A program made the position numbers and the translations under genes. The notes under the pieces are model-generated. The model made no database searches and was not told where the DNA came from. It saw only the letters and a program-made list of their open reading frames with translations. Below, piece after piece: positions 53,768 to 61,896 of a DNA stretch of 64,000 nt. The stretch's first letter is position 1. Each line of letters starts with the position of its first letter. Source of the DNA: Nocardia macrotermitis (GTDB lineage Bacteria > Actinomycetota > Actinomycetes > Mycobacteriales > Mycobacteriaceae); assembly GCF_009604405.1 (NCBI RefSeq), contig NZ_WEGK01000001.1, forward strand, positions 806,001 to 870,000, in the 5' to 3' direction.

Positions 53768-54709
53768 TCAGAAGCCTTCCTTCGACCAGGTCTCCTCGTT
53801 GACGAGTTCGTCTGCCAAAAACGTGAAAGCTGCTACGGTCTCCTGATTGGCGATTTTCGCATCGACGTCGATGTCCAGGATCACCTGTTCACGCCACTGC
53901 AGAACGGGCTCGACCGGAGTCGTCCCCAGAGTCACACTCAGGCCCATCTGATTCGCCTGAGCGAGCTGATCCAACGCTTCGTTCTGCTTTCGGAGCCACG
54001 CCCACTGCGGGCCACTGCCGCCGGTCCCCTGCAGCACCTCACTGGTGGAAGGAACTGCGGTACGAACATAACGCATCGAATCGAGAAGCTGTCCCGGGTC
54101 GTGACCGAGTTTCGCGCCGTTGTCGAGCAAGCCGTTCGGTCCGTGTACCAGTCCGTTCGCCGCGAGAATATGTTGCCGAGTCCAGCGATGAAATACGAGC
54201 CACCGCACCACCGCATCCCGCAACGTCCGAGTCGCCATGGCACTGAGCACGATCTCCAATGCCGCCGACCTGCCAGCACTCAGGTCCAGGAACGTGACGT
54301 CGAATTCTTGCCTGCAAATCGTCAGCAGTTCGGCGCAACGCTTCACCACATCGGCGGTTGTACCGAATTCACCGCCGCCGCGGTCGCCCGGATACAGCGT
54401 GAGCCGGTATGGGTGACGCGGCGCACGGAGGTCAGGACGCCGGGTCTCCGACCGAATATCACACTGTGCCGGTAAAGATTTATTTCCGGTCAGAAATTTA
54501 TGCAAACCGTTACCATCCGTGGAGCCTCGATCCATTCGATCGATCTCGAACAGAGCACCAGCGGTCGGGGAACCGAAGTCGAAATCCAGATAGGCGACGT
54601 TGTACCCCTGAACACTGAGCCGGTAGGCAATATTGCAGCTCGTCACGGAACGACCGGCACCACCCTTGTCGGACGTGGAGACAACAAGTATCGGACCGCT
54701 GTAACCCAA
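53768..54709 (-). CDS. SCO2523-family variant P-loop protein, cassette copy 2
   Basis: The 313-residue paralog of the protein at 45571 has the same deviant Walker A, DKGGAGRS, and the same YLDFDFGSPTAGALFEI and FHRWTRQHIL blocks. Its insert around GLHKFLTGNKSLPAQCD is longer. The start is TTG 54709: it follows the SCO2524-type stop by one base (TGATTTG) and GGGGAG lies 7 bases upstream; no ATG or GTG is better placed. A TTG start may lower its level relative to neighbours. Confidence 0.8.
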   Translation of the reverse strand: MGYSGPILVVSTSDKGGAGRSVTSCNIAYRLSVQGYNVAYLDFDFGSPTAGALFEIDRMDRGSTDGNGLHKFLTGNKSLPAQCDIRSETRRPDLRAPRHPYRLTLYPGDRGGGEFGTTADVVKRCAELLTICRQEFDVTFLDLSAGRSAALEIVLSAMATRTLRDAVVRWLVFHRWTRQHILAANGLVHGPNGLLDNGAKLGHDPGQLLDSMRYVRTAVPSTSEVLQGTGGSGPQWAWLRKQNEALDQLAQANQMGLSVTLGTTPVEPVLQWREQVILDIDVDAKIANQETVAAFTFLADELVNEETWSKEGF

Positions 54710-54710
54710 A

Positions 54711-56579
54711 TCATTCTCCCCGCATCGCGTCGCGAGTGGCAAAATCGAGCTCGTCCAGCTCACGTAGTGCATCGGCGCACAGGCTGTGCGCGGTGCCGGG
54801 ACGCTCCTCGACGAACGCCCTGGCACGCAGCAATTTCTTCTCTATATTTTCCAAAGCCCTCCTATTTGGAGTATGATCTTTCTCACTTAACTCGAGAAAT
54901 CGCTGATTCAGCAGGTGGTCCGCCTCGTTGAGTAAGTCGAGCGAGCGGGAAGCCGAAGTAGGTGACCGCAGCGGCGGATCACGATACGCTCTTTCTGCCA
55001 CGACCAGACATTCGATGATCCGCTCGGTGAAGTACCAGGACGGCGCGTCGCTCTCTTCGAATGGGTATGCTGCCGAATCATTATTCGTGGACTCTGCAGC
55101 GAAATATCGATCCGCGTCGTCCCACAGACCTTTAGCGGGTCCTTCCTGAAAGGCTCGCCGTTCCAGATGATCCATCGTCTTCTGTGCGAGTTCAAGCAAC
55201 CGATCGCGCGTGGTGAGCGTTCCGGACAATTGCGCTGCCTGCAGGGTTCTCTTCAACAACATCGGCGCGTAGTCGGAAACGAACCAGTACAGTCTCGGAC
55301 CGTCGTCGACAATTTCACTGCCCTCCAACGGCAGTGCAACGCCCGGGACATGCAAGCTCCGCGCCGAGTCGTGCGCAGTCAATCGACTGGTGACTCGGCC
55401 TCGGCGAGCCAGCTGGTCGAAAATCGGTGTGGCCCTGGTCAGGTCGTCATCGCTCACAACCCGGGCCACCAGGTCCTGGATCAATAGTGCGGATACACAG
55501 AGACTGAAGTAGTCCGACTCCTCGCCATCGGCCGTGCGCCAGGGAATGTCTTCGAGCGGCCACCGACCACTCCCGAATCGAGCCATCGTCGACCAGTAAC
55601 GCTGCGCGAGATCCCAGCGCAATTGCAGTGCGTCGGCCAGTCGACGTTGTTCCACATCGAGCAGATCGAGTTCCCTGGTACGCGGCTGAGTGAGGTCGTT
55701 GATGCCGTCGAGCGCCGCGATCGTGAAGTACAGATAAGGGCGTCCGGCAGCGTGTCCTTTCGACGAGGACAGCGGAATGTCGACGAAGTCGATTTCCTGT
55801 GCATCACGCACTACCCCCCAGCTCCAACCGCATTCGAACAGCAGCCCCTTATCTTCGAGGTCGCTGTCCGGCGTCTTGGTCAGCGTGACGTCTCGGCGCA
55901 AGCGACTGCGCACTCGCTCGAGTTTGCGGGCGCCTGCTGCGACTACCGCCTCGGGCGCGGATTCCGTCTGGTTGAGCATACTGAGCATCACCTGACCATC
56001 TGGGGTAGCCGGGTCCACGGACCGAACCACGAAGCTCCGCACGAGTCCGACCATGGCCGCAGTCAATCGCCGGTTGAGGCGCTCCTGCACCGGCTCGATG
56101 GTCCCCTCCAGCCACTCGGCCTGCCTAGCGCCAACCCCGCGCAGAGAGCCGAGGAACTGTAATCCGGCCAGGCACAATGTAAGCGACCTCGAATACGAGT
56201 CGACAACATCGAGTGCCCGCTGCGACTCTGTCGGCTCCGCTCCAGGGAAGCACCGCAAATAGGAGTCTGCGGAGAAGATCGGCCGACCATCGCGCTCGTA
56301 CCGTTGCAGATAGTCGTCCAACACATCCAACACCCGCATCCCGATGCGACGTCCCAACGGGCTCAACGCCTCTCGAACGTCGTCAGCCACCTGGTCGGGG
56401 TCATGTAGCGCGAAGCTCTCGATCTGGGTAGCCGGGTACAGGATGCACAGGAGTTGCTCGGCATCGCTGATGGAATTCGAGCCTGCCCGGCCACCCCAGA
56501 TCCACACGCCGTCCCGGTAACACGATGCCAGCAGCGAACTCCACACATTCAGGATCTGTCGCCGTGGCCGGATCCTCAT
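54711..56579 (-). CDS. SCO2524-family protein, cassette copy 2
   Basis: The 622-residue paralog of the protein at 46493 begins MRIRPRRQILNVW and shares SNSISDAEQLLC, LYPAT, FECGWSWGVVRD, RPYLYFT, EDIPWRTADGEESDY and ARRGRVTSR. The C-terminus again is a long helical tail (SLDLLNEADHLLNQ). ATG 56579 has AAGGGG 9 bases upstream; GTG 56597 is an alternative. The 3' third is notably AT-richer than copy 1. No enzyme motif is seen. Confidence 0.77.
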   Translation of the reverse strand: MRIRPRRQILNVWSSLLASCYRDGVWIWGGRAGSNSISDAEQLLCILYPATQIESFALHDPDQVADDVREALSPLGRRIGMRVLDVLDDYLQRYERDGRPIFSADSYLRCFPGAEPTESQRALDVVDSYSRSLTLCLAGLQFLGSLRGVGARQAEWLEGTIEPVQERLNRRLTAAMVGLVRSFVVRSVDPATPDGQVMLSMLNQTESAPEAVVAAGARKLERVRSRLRRDVTLTKTPDSDLEDKGLLFECGWSWGVVRDAQEIDFVDIPLSSSKGHAAGRPYLYFTIAALDGINDLTQPRTRELDLLDVEQRRLADALQLRWDLAQRYWSTMARFGSGRWPLEDIPWRTADGEESDYFSLCVSALLIQDLVARVVSDDDLTRATPIFDQLARRGRVTSRLTAHDSARSLHVPGVALPLEGSEIVDDGPRLYWFVSDYAPMLLKRTLQAAQLSGTLTTRDRLLELAQKTMDHLERRAFQEGPAKGLWDDADRYFAAESTNNDSAAYPFEESDAPSWYFTERIIECLVVAERAYRDPPLRSPTSASRSLDLLNEADHLLNQRFLELSEKDHTPNRRALENIEKKLLRARAFVEERPGTAHSLCADALRELDELDFATRDAMRGE

Positions 56580-56725
56580 CGACTGCAGCCCCTTCACCGC
56601 TCATCGCGCACAGTCCGTGCAAACAGAGTGATACGCAGACAGATTGATACATGCCCAGAGTAACCGCATCCAATCGACCTACTGGGGACACTTCACATCC
56701 GGCCTGACTTTCACCCCACCTACGG

Positions 56726-57547
56726 TCACATCCGAAACCACTTGCGTACCAGCAGCGCGAAGAAAACCGACATCGAGACCGAGCCGAACCACGTTTCGAT
56801 CGCGAACAGCGCCTCGGTATCCCTGCCCAGCGTTTGAACGTCGCCGAGGCCCGCCGGGTTCAGGAAGCTCGTCACCGACATGTACAAGGTGTCGGCGTAC
56901 GCATGGGTCCCGACAATTCCGATTCCGATCGCTGTGAACACGGCCAGTTGCACGATTACCCAGAAAAGCAACAGGAAGGGCCGATATCCATACCCGCACA
57001 AGGCATCTGAGAGATCTCGGACAAGCCGTAGTGCTCCGGACGGAAGTGCGCTGGTTCGTGCTCGAGCCAACTGCAGACCGCAGCGATCGGCGGCGTCGAC
57101 GTCCTCGGCGATCCGGTACAGCGCCACCGCGCGCTGATAAGCCAGAGCCGCGTGCCTGGGAAGCCTGAACTCGCGCAGTTGGGCACCTCGTCGCTCATAC
57201 TCGGTTGCCAACAGCAAATTCTGCCGAGCGGTCAGCCGAAGCGGGCCGCGAAACTCCAGCTCGGCGGCGATCAGAGCCGCGAGCACAACGCTCGGTACTC
57301 GCCAGCCCTGTTCATCGGCCGGTGGTTTCTCGGCGATGCGGTACAGGCCCGCGAACACCGGAACCCCGGCGCGGCGGCGTGCACGGGGCGGATCGAACTC
57401 ACCGAGCAGGTCGTCGACGTACCCTTCGAAGGTTTCCAGCAGTTCCTGCTCATCGGCATCGGGCCGGTTCGCCTTCGACGCGTAATCTCTTGCCTGCCTT
57501 TCGATCCAGATCGAGATCGATGTGAGCCACGGAGGATCATCGGCCAT
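56726..57547 (-). CDS. Two-TM channel-like protein with GLGD filter, copy 1
   Basis: The 273-residue protein has a soluble helical N-terminal domain (~1-185, with AYQRAVALYRIAEDVDAADR resembling a TPR-like repeat). A C-terminal Ion_trans_2-like channel module follows: helix 1 (~190-213, PFLLLFWVIVQLAVFTAIG), a pore loop YMSVTSFLNPAGLGD (filter-like end ~230-236), and helix 2 (~247-268). The GLGD resembles the GYGD filter of potassium channels but the NPA before it is unusual. ATG 57547 is 18 bases after the GNAT stop; an in-frame GTG at 57565 is possible. Ion selectivity is unknown. Confidence 0.7.
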   Translation of the reverse strand: MADDPPWLTSISIWIERQARDYASKANRPDADEQELLETFEGYVDDLLGEFDPPRARRRAGVPVFAGLYRIAEKPPADEQGWRVPSVVLAALIAAELEFRGPLRLTARQNLLLATEYERRGAQLREFRLPRHAALAYQRAVALYRIAEDVDAADRCGLQLARARTSALPSGALRLVRDLSDALCGYGYRPFLLLFWVIVQLAVFTAIGIGIVGTHAYADTLYMSVTSFLNPAGLGDVQTLGRDTEALFAIETWFGSVSMSVFFALLVRKWFRM

Positions 57548-57565
57548 GAACGCGAGTCTATGCAC

Positions 57566-58027
57566 TCACCTCAGCAGCTTGCACTCCATGACTTTTCGCG
57601 CAACTCCCGGGCCGAAGTAGTTGTCGTCCTCGTTCACCACGGTGAACCCGGCTTTCATGAACATCCTCATGGCATGTTTGTTGGCCGGTCGCACGGTCAG
57701 CCACATGATGTCGAGCCCCTTGTCCCGGCAGTGTTGCATTGCGCGAGTGAGCAACTCACGGCCGTAGCCTCTCCCCTGCTGCTGTTCGATCACGGCGAAG
57801 GTCGACAGTAGTGCGCGCTTCTCGTACGCCATGATCAACGCATAGCCGATCACGATGCCGTCCAATTCGGCTACCAGCCAGTCGGTTCTGTGCACATCGA
57901 ACAGCTGACGCATGATGTAGTACAGCGGAGTCTCGGGGAAGACCTCCCCCTCGATGGCCATGATCCGGTCGAGATCATCGAGCCTGGGCTTGCGATACAC
58001 GGCCGTCAGCACGTGCGTGGTGTTCAT
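57566..58027 (-). CDS. GNAT acetyltransferase, copy 1
   Basis: The 153-residue RimI-like N-acetyltransferase has VYRKPRLDDLDRIMAIEGEVF at the start, the acetyl-CoA loop QQQGRGYGRELL, and VRPANKHAMRMFMKAGF. GGGAG lies 4 bases before ATG 58027. It is paired directly with the channel-like gene downstream, as is its paralog at 59130. Its target could be the channel or another cassette protein (inference). Confidence 0.85.
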   Translation of the reverse strand: MNTTHVLTAVYRKPRLDDLDRIMAIEGEVFPETPLYYIMRQLFDVHRTDWLVAELDGIVIGYALIMAYEKRALLSTFAVIEQQQGRGYGRELLTRAMQHCRDKGLDIMWLTVRPANKHAMRMFMKAGFTVVNEDDNYFGPGVARKVMECKLLR

Positions 58028-58301
58028 CAGCTCCCTACTCCGGGGCATAAACCGTCCGATTCCAGCGCAGAACTCCCGCCCCACACCGACCACACACTCG
58101 ACTGCGGCCACTACACTGTGGGACCCGGCCCACCGGGCCGAAGCAGCACTCTACCCGGCGTGCAATCCCTCCATGCTCCCACACCAACCGCATGTCACAG
58201 GAGGCACGGCGGGCCTACGAACTATCGCTTTCGGATGGACTGCGCATGGGGAACCATCCCACCCGCACACCATGTGAACACGGACGAACCAGACCGGTCG
58301 A

Positions 58302-59120
58302 CTACATCCGGAACCATTTGCGAACCAGCAGTGCGAAGAACACCGACATCGAGATCGTGCCGAACCACGGCTCCACCCCGAACAGCACTTCGGCGCCGCC
58401 GCCCTGGGGTACGACATCGCCCAGACCCGCCGGATTCAGGAAGCTCGTCATCGACATGTAGACCGTCTCGCCGACCTTGCCGTCCACCACCAACAAGCCG
58501 ACGCCGACGAACACCACCAGTTGCACGATCACCCATCCGAGCAACCGGAACGGCCGATATCCGTACCCGCACAAGGCATCCGAGAACACGCCGATCACGC
58601 GCGCCCAGCCGCGTGCCGCGCGGGTACGCGCCCTGGCCAGTGCGAGACCGGTACGGTCCTGACCATCGATGTCCTCGGTGATCCGGTGCGTCATGTTCGC
58701 CCGCTGATAGGCGAGCACCGCGAGTAGCGGGAGGCCGACGAACAGCGCACCCAGTTCCTCGTAGACCTCCACCAGGTGCACGGTCTGTAGTTCACTCAGG
58801 CGCAGCGGTCCGCCGAACTCGGCCTCCGCCGCCACCAGTGCGGCGAGCCGCTTGCCCAGCGTCACCGCGGCCGATTCGTCCGGCGTCGATCGCGATGCGG
58901 TCGCGTACATGTCCTCGAACAGCAGATTGCCCGATTGGCTGGACGGTAACTGAACGATGTTCTCGGACAGGATCTTCCGCACCGTCGCGGCGTATCGCTT
59001 GAGCCAGTCCAGCAGTTCGGACTCGCTTATCTCGTGCGTGGTCATCCGGCGCGCGTAATCCGCTGTGCGCCGGTAGATCCGATCCGATACCGAGGTGATG
59101 AATATCGAGTCCTCCCCCAT
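58302..59120 (-). CDS. Two-TM channel-like protein with GLGD filter, copy 2
   Basis: The 272-residue paralog of the protein at 56726 shares GPLRL in the N-terminal domain, the TPR-like AYQRANMTHRITEDIDGQDR, SDALCGYGYRPF, and the channel module YMSMTSFLNPAGLGD (229-235) with final SMSVFFALLVRKWFRM. The pore and last helix are nearly identical between copies, while the N-terminal ~150 residues diverge, which suggests a conserved pore with a variable input domain. ATG 59120 is 9 bases after the GNAT stop. Confidence 0.72.
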   Translation of the reverse strand: MGEDSIFITSVSDRIYRRTADYARRMTTHEISESELLDWLKRYAATVRKILSENIVQLPSSQSGNLLFEDMYATASRSTPDESAAVTLGKRLAALVAAEAEFGGPLRLSELQTVHLVEVYEELGALFVGLPLLAVLAYQRANMTHRITEDIDGQDRTGLALARARTRAARGWARVIGVFSDALCGYGYRPFRLLGWVIVQLVVFVGVGLLVVDGKVGETVYMSMTSFLNPAGLGDVVPQGGGAEVLFGVEPWFGTISMSVFFALLVRKWFRM

Positions 59121-59129
59121 GCGCAGAGT

Positions 59130-59657
59130 CTACCCGTGCCCGAGTCGGCGTTTCATGACTCGACGGGGTTCGCCCTGGCCGAAGTAATGGTCGTCGTAGG
59201 CGACGGACTGGAAGTTCGCCGACTTGAATATGTTGAACGCGGGCTGATTGTCCGGCCGCACGGTCAACACCATCTCTTGCGCACCGGCCTCGAAGCAGCA
59301 TCGCATGGAGTGGTCCAGTAACGCGCGACCGAAACCATGGTTCCGAAACGGCCCGAGCACTCCGTAGGTGAACAGCAGCGACCGGGCGTCTCTGACCAGC
59401 GCCAGCGCATACCCGATCAGCATGCCATCAAGTTCGACCACCAGCCAGTGCTCGCCGTGTAGTTCGAACAGCTGCCGCAACATGACGTGCAGATGCGGCT
59501 TGTCCGGAAAGATCTCGACCTCGAGCGCAGCGATGGCGGCCAGGTCCTCCAAGTCGACCCGTCGATAGACCGGTTCCCGCCACCCATACTGTCCATCGAC
59601 TTCCCCGCCAAGTCGTATACCGCAGCATAGCCCGCCTCGCGTAGCACAACCCAGCAT
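59130..59657 (-). CDS. GNAT acetyltransferase, copy 2
   Basis: The ~175-residue protein resembles the GNAT at 57566, with VYRRVDLEDLAAIAALEVEIF, LLFTYGVLGPFRNHGFGRALL and VRPDNQPAFNIFKSANF. ATG 59657 is the best start and lies about 17 bases from a TACAAT -10-like hexamer, so a short-leader transcript is likely; the first ~25 residues (to GQYGWREP) are poorly conserved and a later start is possible. It is first of the minus-strand series that could run through cassette 2. Confidence 0.8.
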   Translation of the reverse strand: MLGCATRGGLCCGIRLGGEVDGQYGWREPVYRRVDLEDLAAIAALEVEIFPDKPHLHVMLRQLFELHGEHWLVVELDGMLIGYALALVRDARSLLFTYGVLGPFRNHGFGRALLDHSMRCCFEAGAQEMVLTVRPDNQPAFNIFKSANFQSVAYDDHYFGQGEPRRVMKRRLGHG

Positions 59658-59673
59658 CGCATATACTAAATCT

Positions 59674-59679
59674 ATTGTA
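59674..59679 (-). promoter_or_regulatory. Candidate -10 (TACAAT) for the GNAT/channel/cassette-2 series
   Basis: On the minus strand TGGTACAAT forms an extended -10-like element in an unusually AT-rich patch, 17 bases before ATG 59657. No clear -35 is seen. Confidence 0.45.
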
Positions 59680-59958
59680 CCAAAACATAATTCGACCATG
59701 CGAACGCACACCGCACAGATTGATCTGCCCGATTCGAACCACCTACAATCGCGCTGTCCAGCACATTCGCACCACCGGTACCGCATTTCTCCGCACTACT
59801 GGACGTACACACTCCACCAGCCAGCTCGACCGTGGTCGCGCCATCGGTGGGAAGATGCTGTGAATTCTCGGCAGATCCGCAGGTCGCGACTACTATTGAG
59901 GTGTCGGGGCACGCTGCTCGATTGGGCGCGCGAAGACGATTGGTCTGGAGTGATCGAC

Positions 59959-60069
59959 ATGTGGCCGGATATGTGGGGCCATGGCGGTTGGGGGCATGGT
60001 GGATGGGATCACGGGTGGCATCATCACTGGTGGTGGCCGGGGTGGTTTCCGTTCTTCGGAAGTAGCTGA
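59959..60069 (+). CDS. Trp/His/Gly-rich 36-residue miniprotein
   Basis: ATG 59959 follows GGAG by 8 bases and opens a 36-codon ORF with ten Trp and six His (begins MWPDMWGHGGWGHGGWDHGW). The frame is open further upstream but that part has no start with a ribosome binding site. Clustered His suggests metal binding and clustered Trp suggests membrane-interface contact; both are inference. Confidence 0.5.
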   Translation: MWPDMWGHGGWGHGGWDHGWHHHWWWPGWFPFFGSS

Positions 60070-60214
60070 TTCATAGCCGCTGTAGTGGCCGCGTGCCGGT
60101 AATCCGTTGGGGGATTCCGTAACAGCGGTGCGGGACCGGTCCCGGGGTGGTGCGGGAGCATCGCACGTGTTCTACCGAAACGTGTGGTTCGCCGCTTCAC
60201 CGAGAGGACTTGTC

Positions 60215-60505
60215 ATGGGATACCGACGTTCGAAGTTGCCGGTCGCGGTCGGGGTGGTGCTGGCCGGGGTGGTGGTCTGGTCCGTTGCGGCAGAGGGGGT
60301 TTCGGGTGCGGAGGGGGTGGCCGGGGTTTCGCAGTTGGCGCCGATCGTGCCGGGGGTGGTCGGGGGGATCGCGGGGGCGATCGGGTCCGGATCCGCTTCG
60401 CCGAACCGGGATTTCGATCCGGGGCCGTATCCGGACCGGGATTCGTGTGAGCGGGCGCGGGCGCGGTATTACGACCCGGATCTGCTGGAGTGTGTGCCGG
60501 CGTAG
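60215..60505 (+). CDS. Small secreted protein
   Basis: The 96-residue protein has a signal peptide (~1-30, SKLPVAVGVVLAGVVVWSVAAEG), a Gly/Val-rich hydrophobic stretch (PGVVGGIAGAIGSG), and a C-terminal domain with two cysteines in DRDSCERARARYYDPDLLECVPA that could form a disulfide. AGAGG precedes ATG 60215. The family is not recognised. Confidence 0.65.
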   Translation: MGYRRSKLPVAVGVVLAGVVVWSVAAEGVSGAEGVAGVSQLAPIVPGVVGGIAGAIGSGSASPNRDFDPGPYPDRDSCERARARYYDPDLLECVPA

Positions 60506-60629
60506 TGGATCGCCGGTTCGGGCGATGTCTTCGGGTTGCGGCATTACCTGCGGCGTAATCGCGCTGCCTCGTCTGCTCGGGCAGGGTTGTGTTCGTTCGG
60601 TTCACAGCCTCGCAGAAGGAGAATTCGAG

Positions 60630-60989
60630 ATGAGCAGCTACGACGATGCGGCCCAGCGTTATTTCGCGGCGTGGAACGCCACGGGGGCGGAACTGGCCGA
60701 CGCGGTGGCGAAGGCGTGGATCGAGGACGGGGCCTACACCGATCCGTTGACCGAGGTCCGCGGGCACGAGCAGTTGGTCGCGGCCATTGCCGGTGTGCAC
60801 GAACAGTTTCCGGGGTTCGTGTTCCGGCCGCTCGGGGTCGTGGACGGGCACCACGACGTCGCGCGATTCGGTTGGGAGCTGATCGCGCCCGACGGTAGCG
60901 CGCCGGTGGCGGGGTCGGATGTGGTCGTGCTGGACACCGACGGGCGGATCAGCAGCGTGCTGGGCTTCCTCGATCGTGTCCCGGCCTGA
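60630..60989 (+). CDS. SnoaL-like (NTF2-fold) protein
   Basis: The 119-residue protein matches SnoaL-like domains: AQRYFAAWNATGAELADAV, YTDPLTEVRGHEQLVAAI, FPGFVFRPLGVVDGHHDVARFGW in pieces, and a final GRISSVLGFLDRV. Members are small isomerases, hydrolases or lipid-binding proteins. AGAAGGAG lies 9 bases before ATG 60630. It ends 34 bases before the XRE gene and may share a transcript with it. Confidence 0.85.
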   Translation: MSSYDDAAQRYFAAWNATGAELADAVAKAWIEDGAYTDPLTEVRGHEQLVAAIAGVHEQFPGFVFRPLGVVDGHHDVARFGWELIAPDGSAPVAGSDVVVLDTDGRISSVLGFLDRVPA

Positions 60990-61023
60990 TCGGGTGAGCC
61001 CTGCCGCACGGTACGGTCACCTG

Positions 61024-61815
61024 ATGACCGCTGCCCCGCCGAGAGTCGGTCCGCTGTTGCGTGAGTGGCGCAATCGGAGACGGTTGAGCCAGTTGGAGCT
61101 CGCGCTCGCGGCCGACTCCTCGGCACGGCACATCAGTTTCATCGAGACCGGGCGGTCGCGGCCCAGCCGGGAGATGGTGCTGCGACTGGCCGATCAGCTG
61201 GATGTTCCGGTGCGCGAACGCAATACGCTGCTGATCGCCGCCGGATACGCGCCGGACTTCCCGGAGACCTCGCTGCAGGACCCGCGATTGCGTGAACTAC
61301 GTACCGATCTGGAGCGTCTGGTCGGCGCGCACGAACCGTTTCCGGCGTTGATCCTGGACGGCGGATACGATGTCGTGGCGGCCAATCGCGGTGTGCGGCT
61401 GATGCTTTCGGGTGTCGACCCCGAACTCCTGGAGTCGCCCAACGCCATGCGCCTGACCCTGCATCCGCGCGGTATGGCGCCGCGTATCCGCAACTACTCC
61501 CAGTGGCGCGCGCATCTGCTGCACCAGATGCAACGTCAACTGGCACTGACCCGTTCGACGCCGCTGCGCGCGCTCTACGACGAGGTCGAAGCCTATCCCC
61601 CACCACGGCACTGCGGTGCGGAGCTCGCCCCGATCACCGCCGCTCCCGCCCTACCGCTGCTGCTCGAAATCGACGGTCGCACACTGGCATTCATCTCCCT
61701 CATCGCCACCTTCAACACCCCCACCGATATCACCGTCTCCGAACTGGCCCTGGAAACCTTCCTGCCCGCCGACCCGGAGACCACCGCATTCCTGACCGCT
61801 CAGCAGCACAGCTGA
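61024..61815 (+). CDS. XRE-family regulator with MmyB-like ligand-binding domain
   Basis: The 263-residue regulator has an HTH (~8-65, REWRNRRRLSQLELALAADSS, ISFIETGRSRPS) and an MmyB-type PAS-like domain (~95-255, PALILDGGYDVVAANRGV, ALPLLLEIDGRTLAFISL, ETFLPADPETTAFL) thought to bind fatty-acid-like ligands. It probably controls the adjacent SnoaL-like gene. ATG 61024 is taken; the longer frame overlaps the SnoaL gene. Confidence 0.9.
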   Translation: MTAAPPRVGPLLREWRNRRRLSQLELALAADSSARHISFIETGRSRPSREMVLRLADQLDVPVRERNTLLIAAGYAPDFPETSLQDPRLRELRTDLERLVGAHEPFPALILDGGYDVVAANRGVRLMLSGVDPELLESPNAMRLTLHPRGMAPRIRNYSQWRAHLLHQMQRQLALTRSTPLRALYDEVEAYPPPRHCGAELAPITAAPALPLLLEIDGRTLAFISLIATFNTPTDITVSELALETFLPADPETTAFLTAQQHS

Positions 61816-61896
61816 ATCGACGTGGACGTGCCCCTTCATCGGCGGACAAGATCCGGCTCGGCGACCGAGCCGGATGCACCGGGCTCGACCGACCCG

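Noticed and set aside
43493..56579. Recent tandem duplication of the four-gene cassette
   Set aside because: Protein pairs differ throughout and composition differs by eye, so a recent copy event is unlikely; only short motifs and junctions are the same.
59698..60069. 123-residue protein ending in the Trp/His-rich segment
   Set aside because: The upstream two thirds lie in the divergent promoter region with no start supported by a ribosome binding site; the 36-residue ORF from 59959 is better supported.
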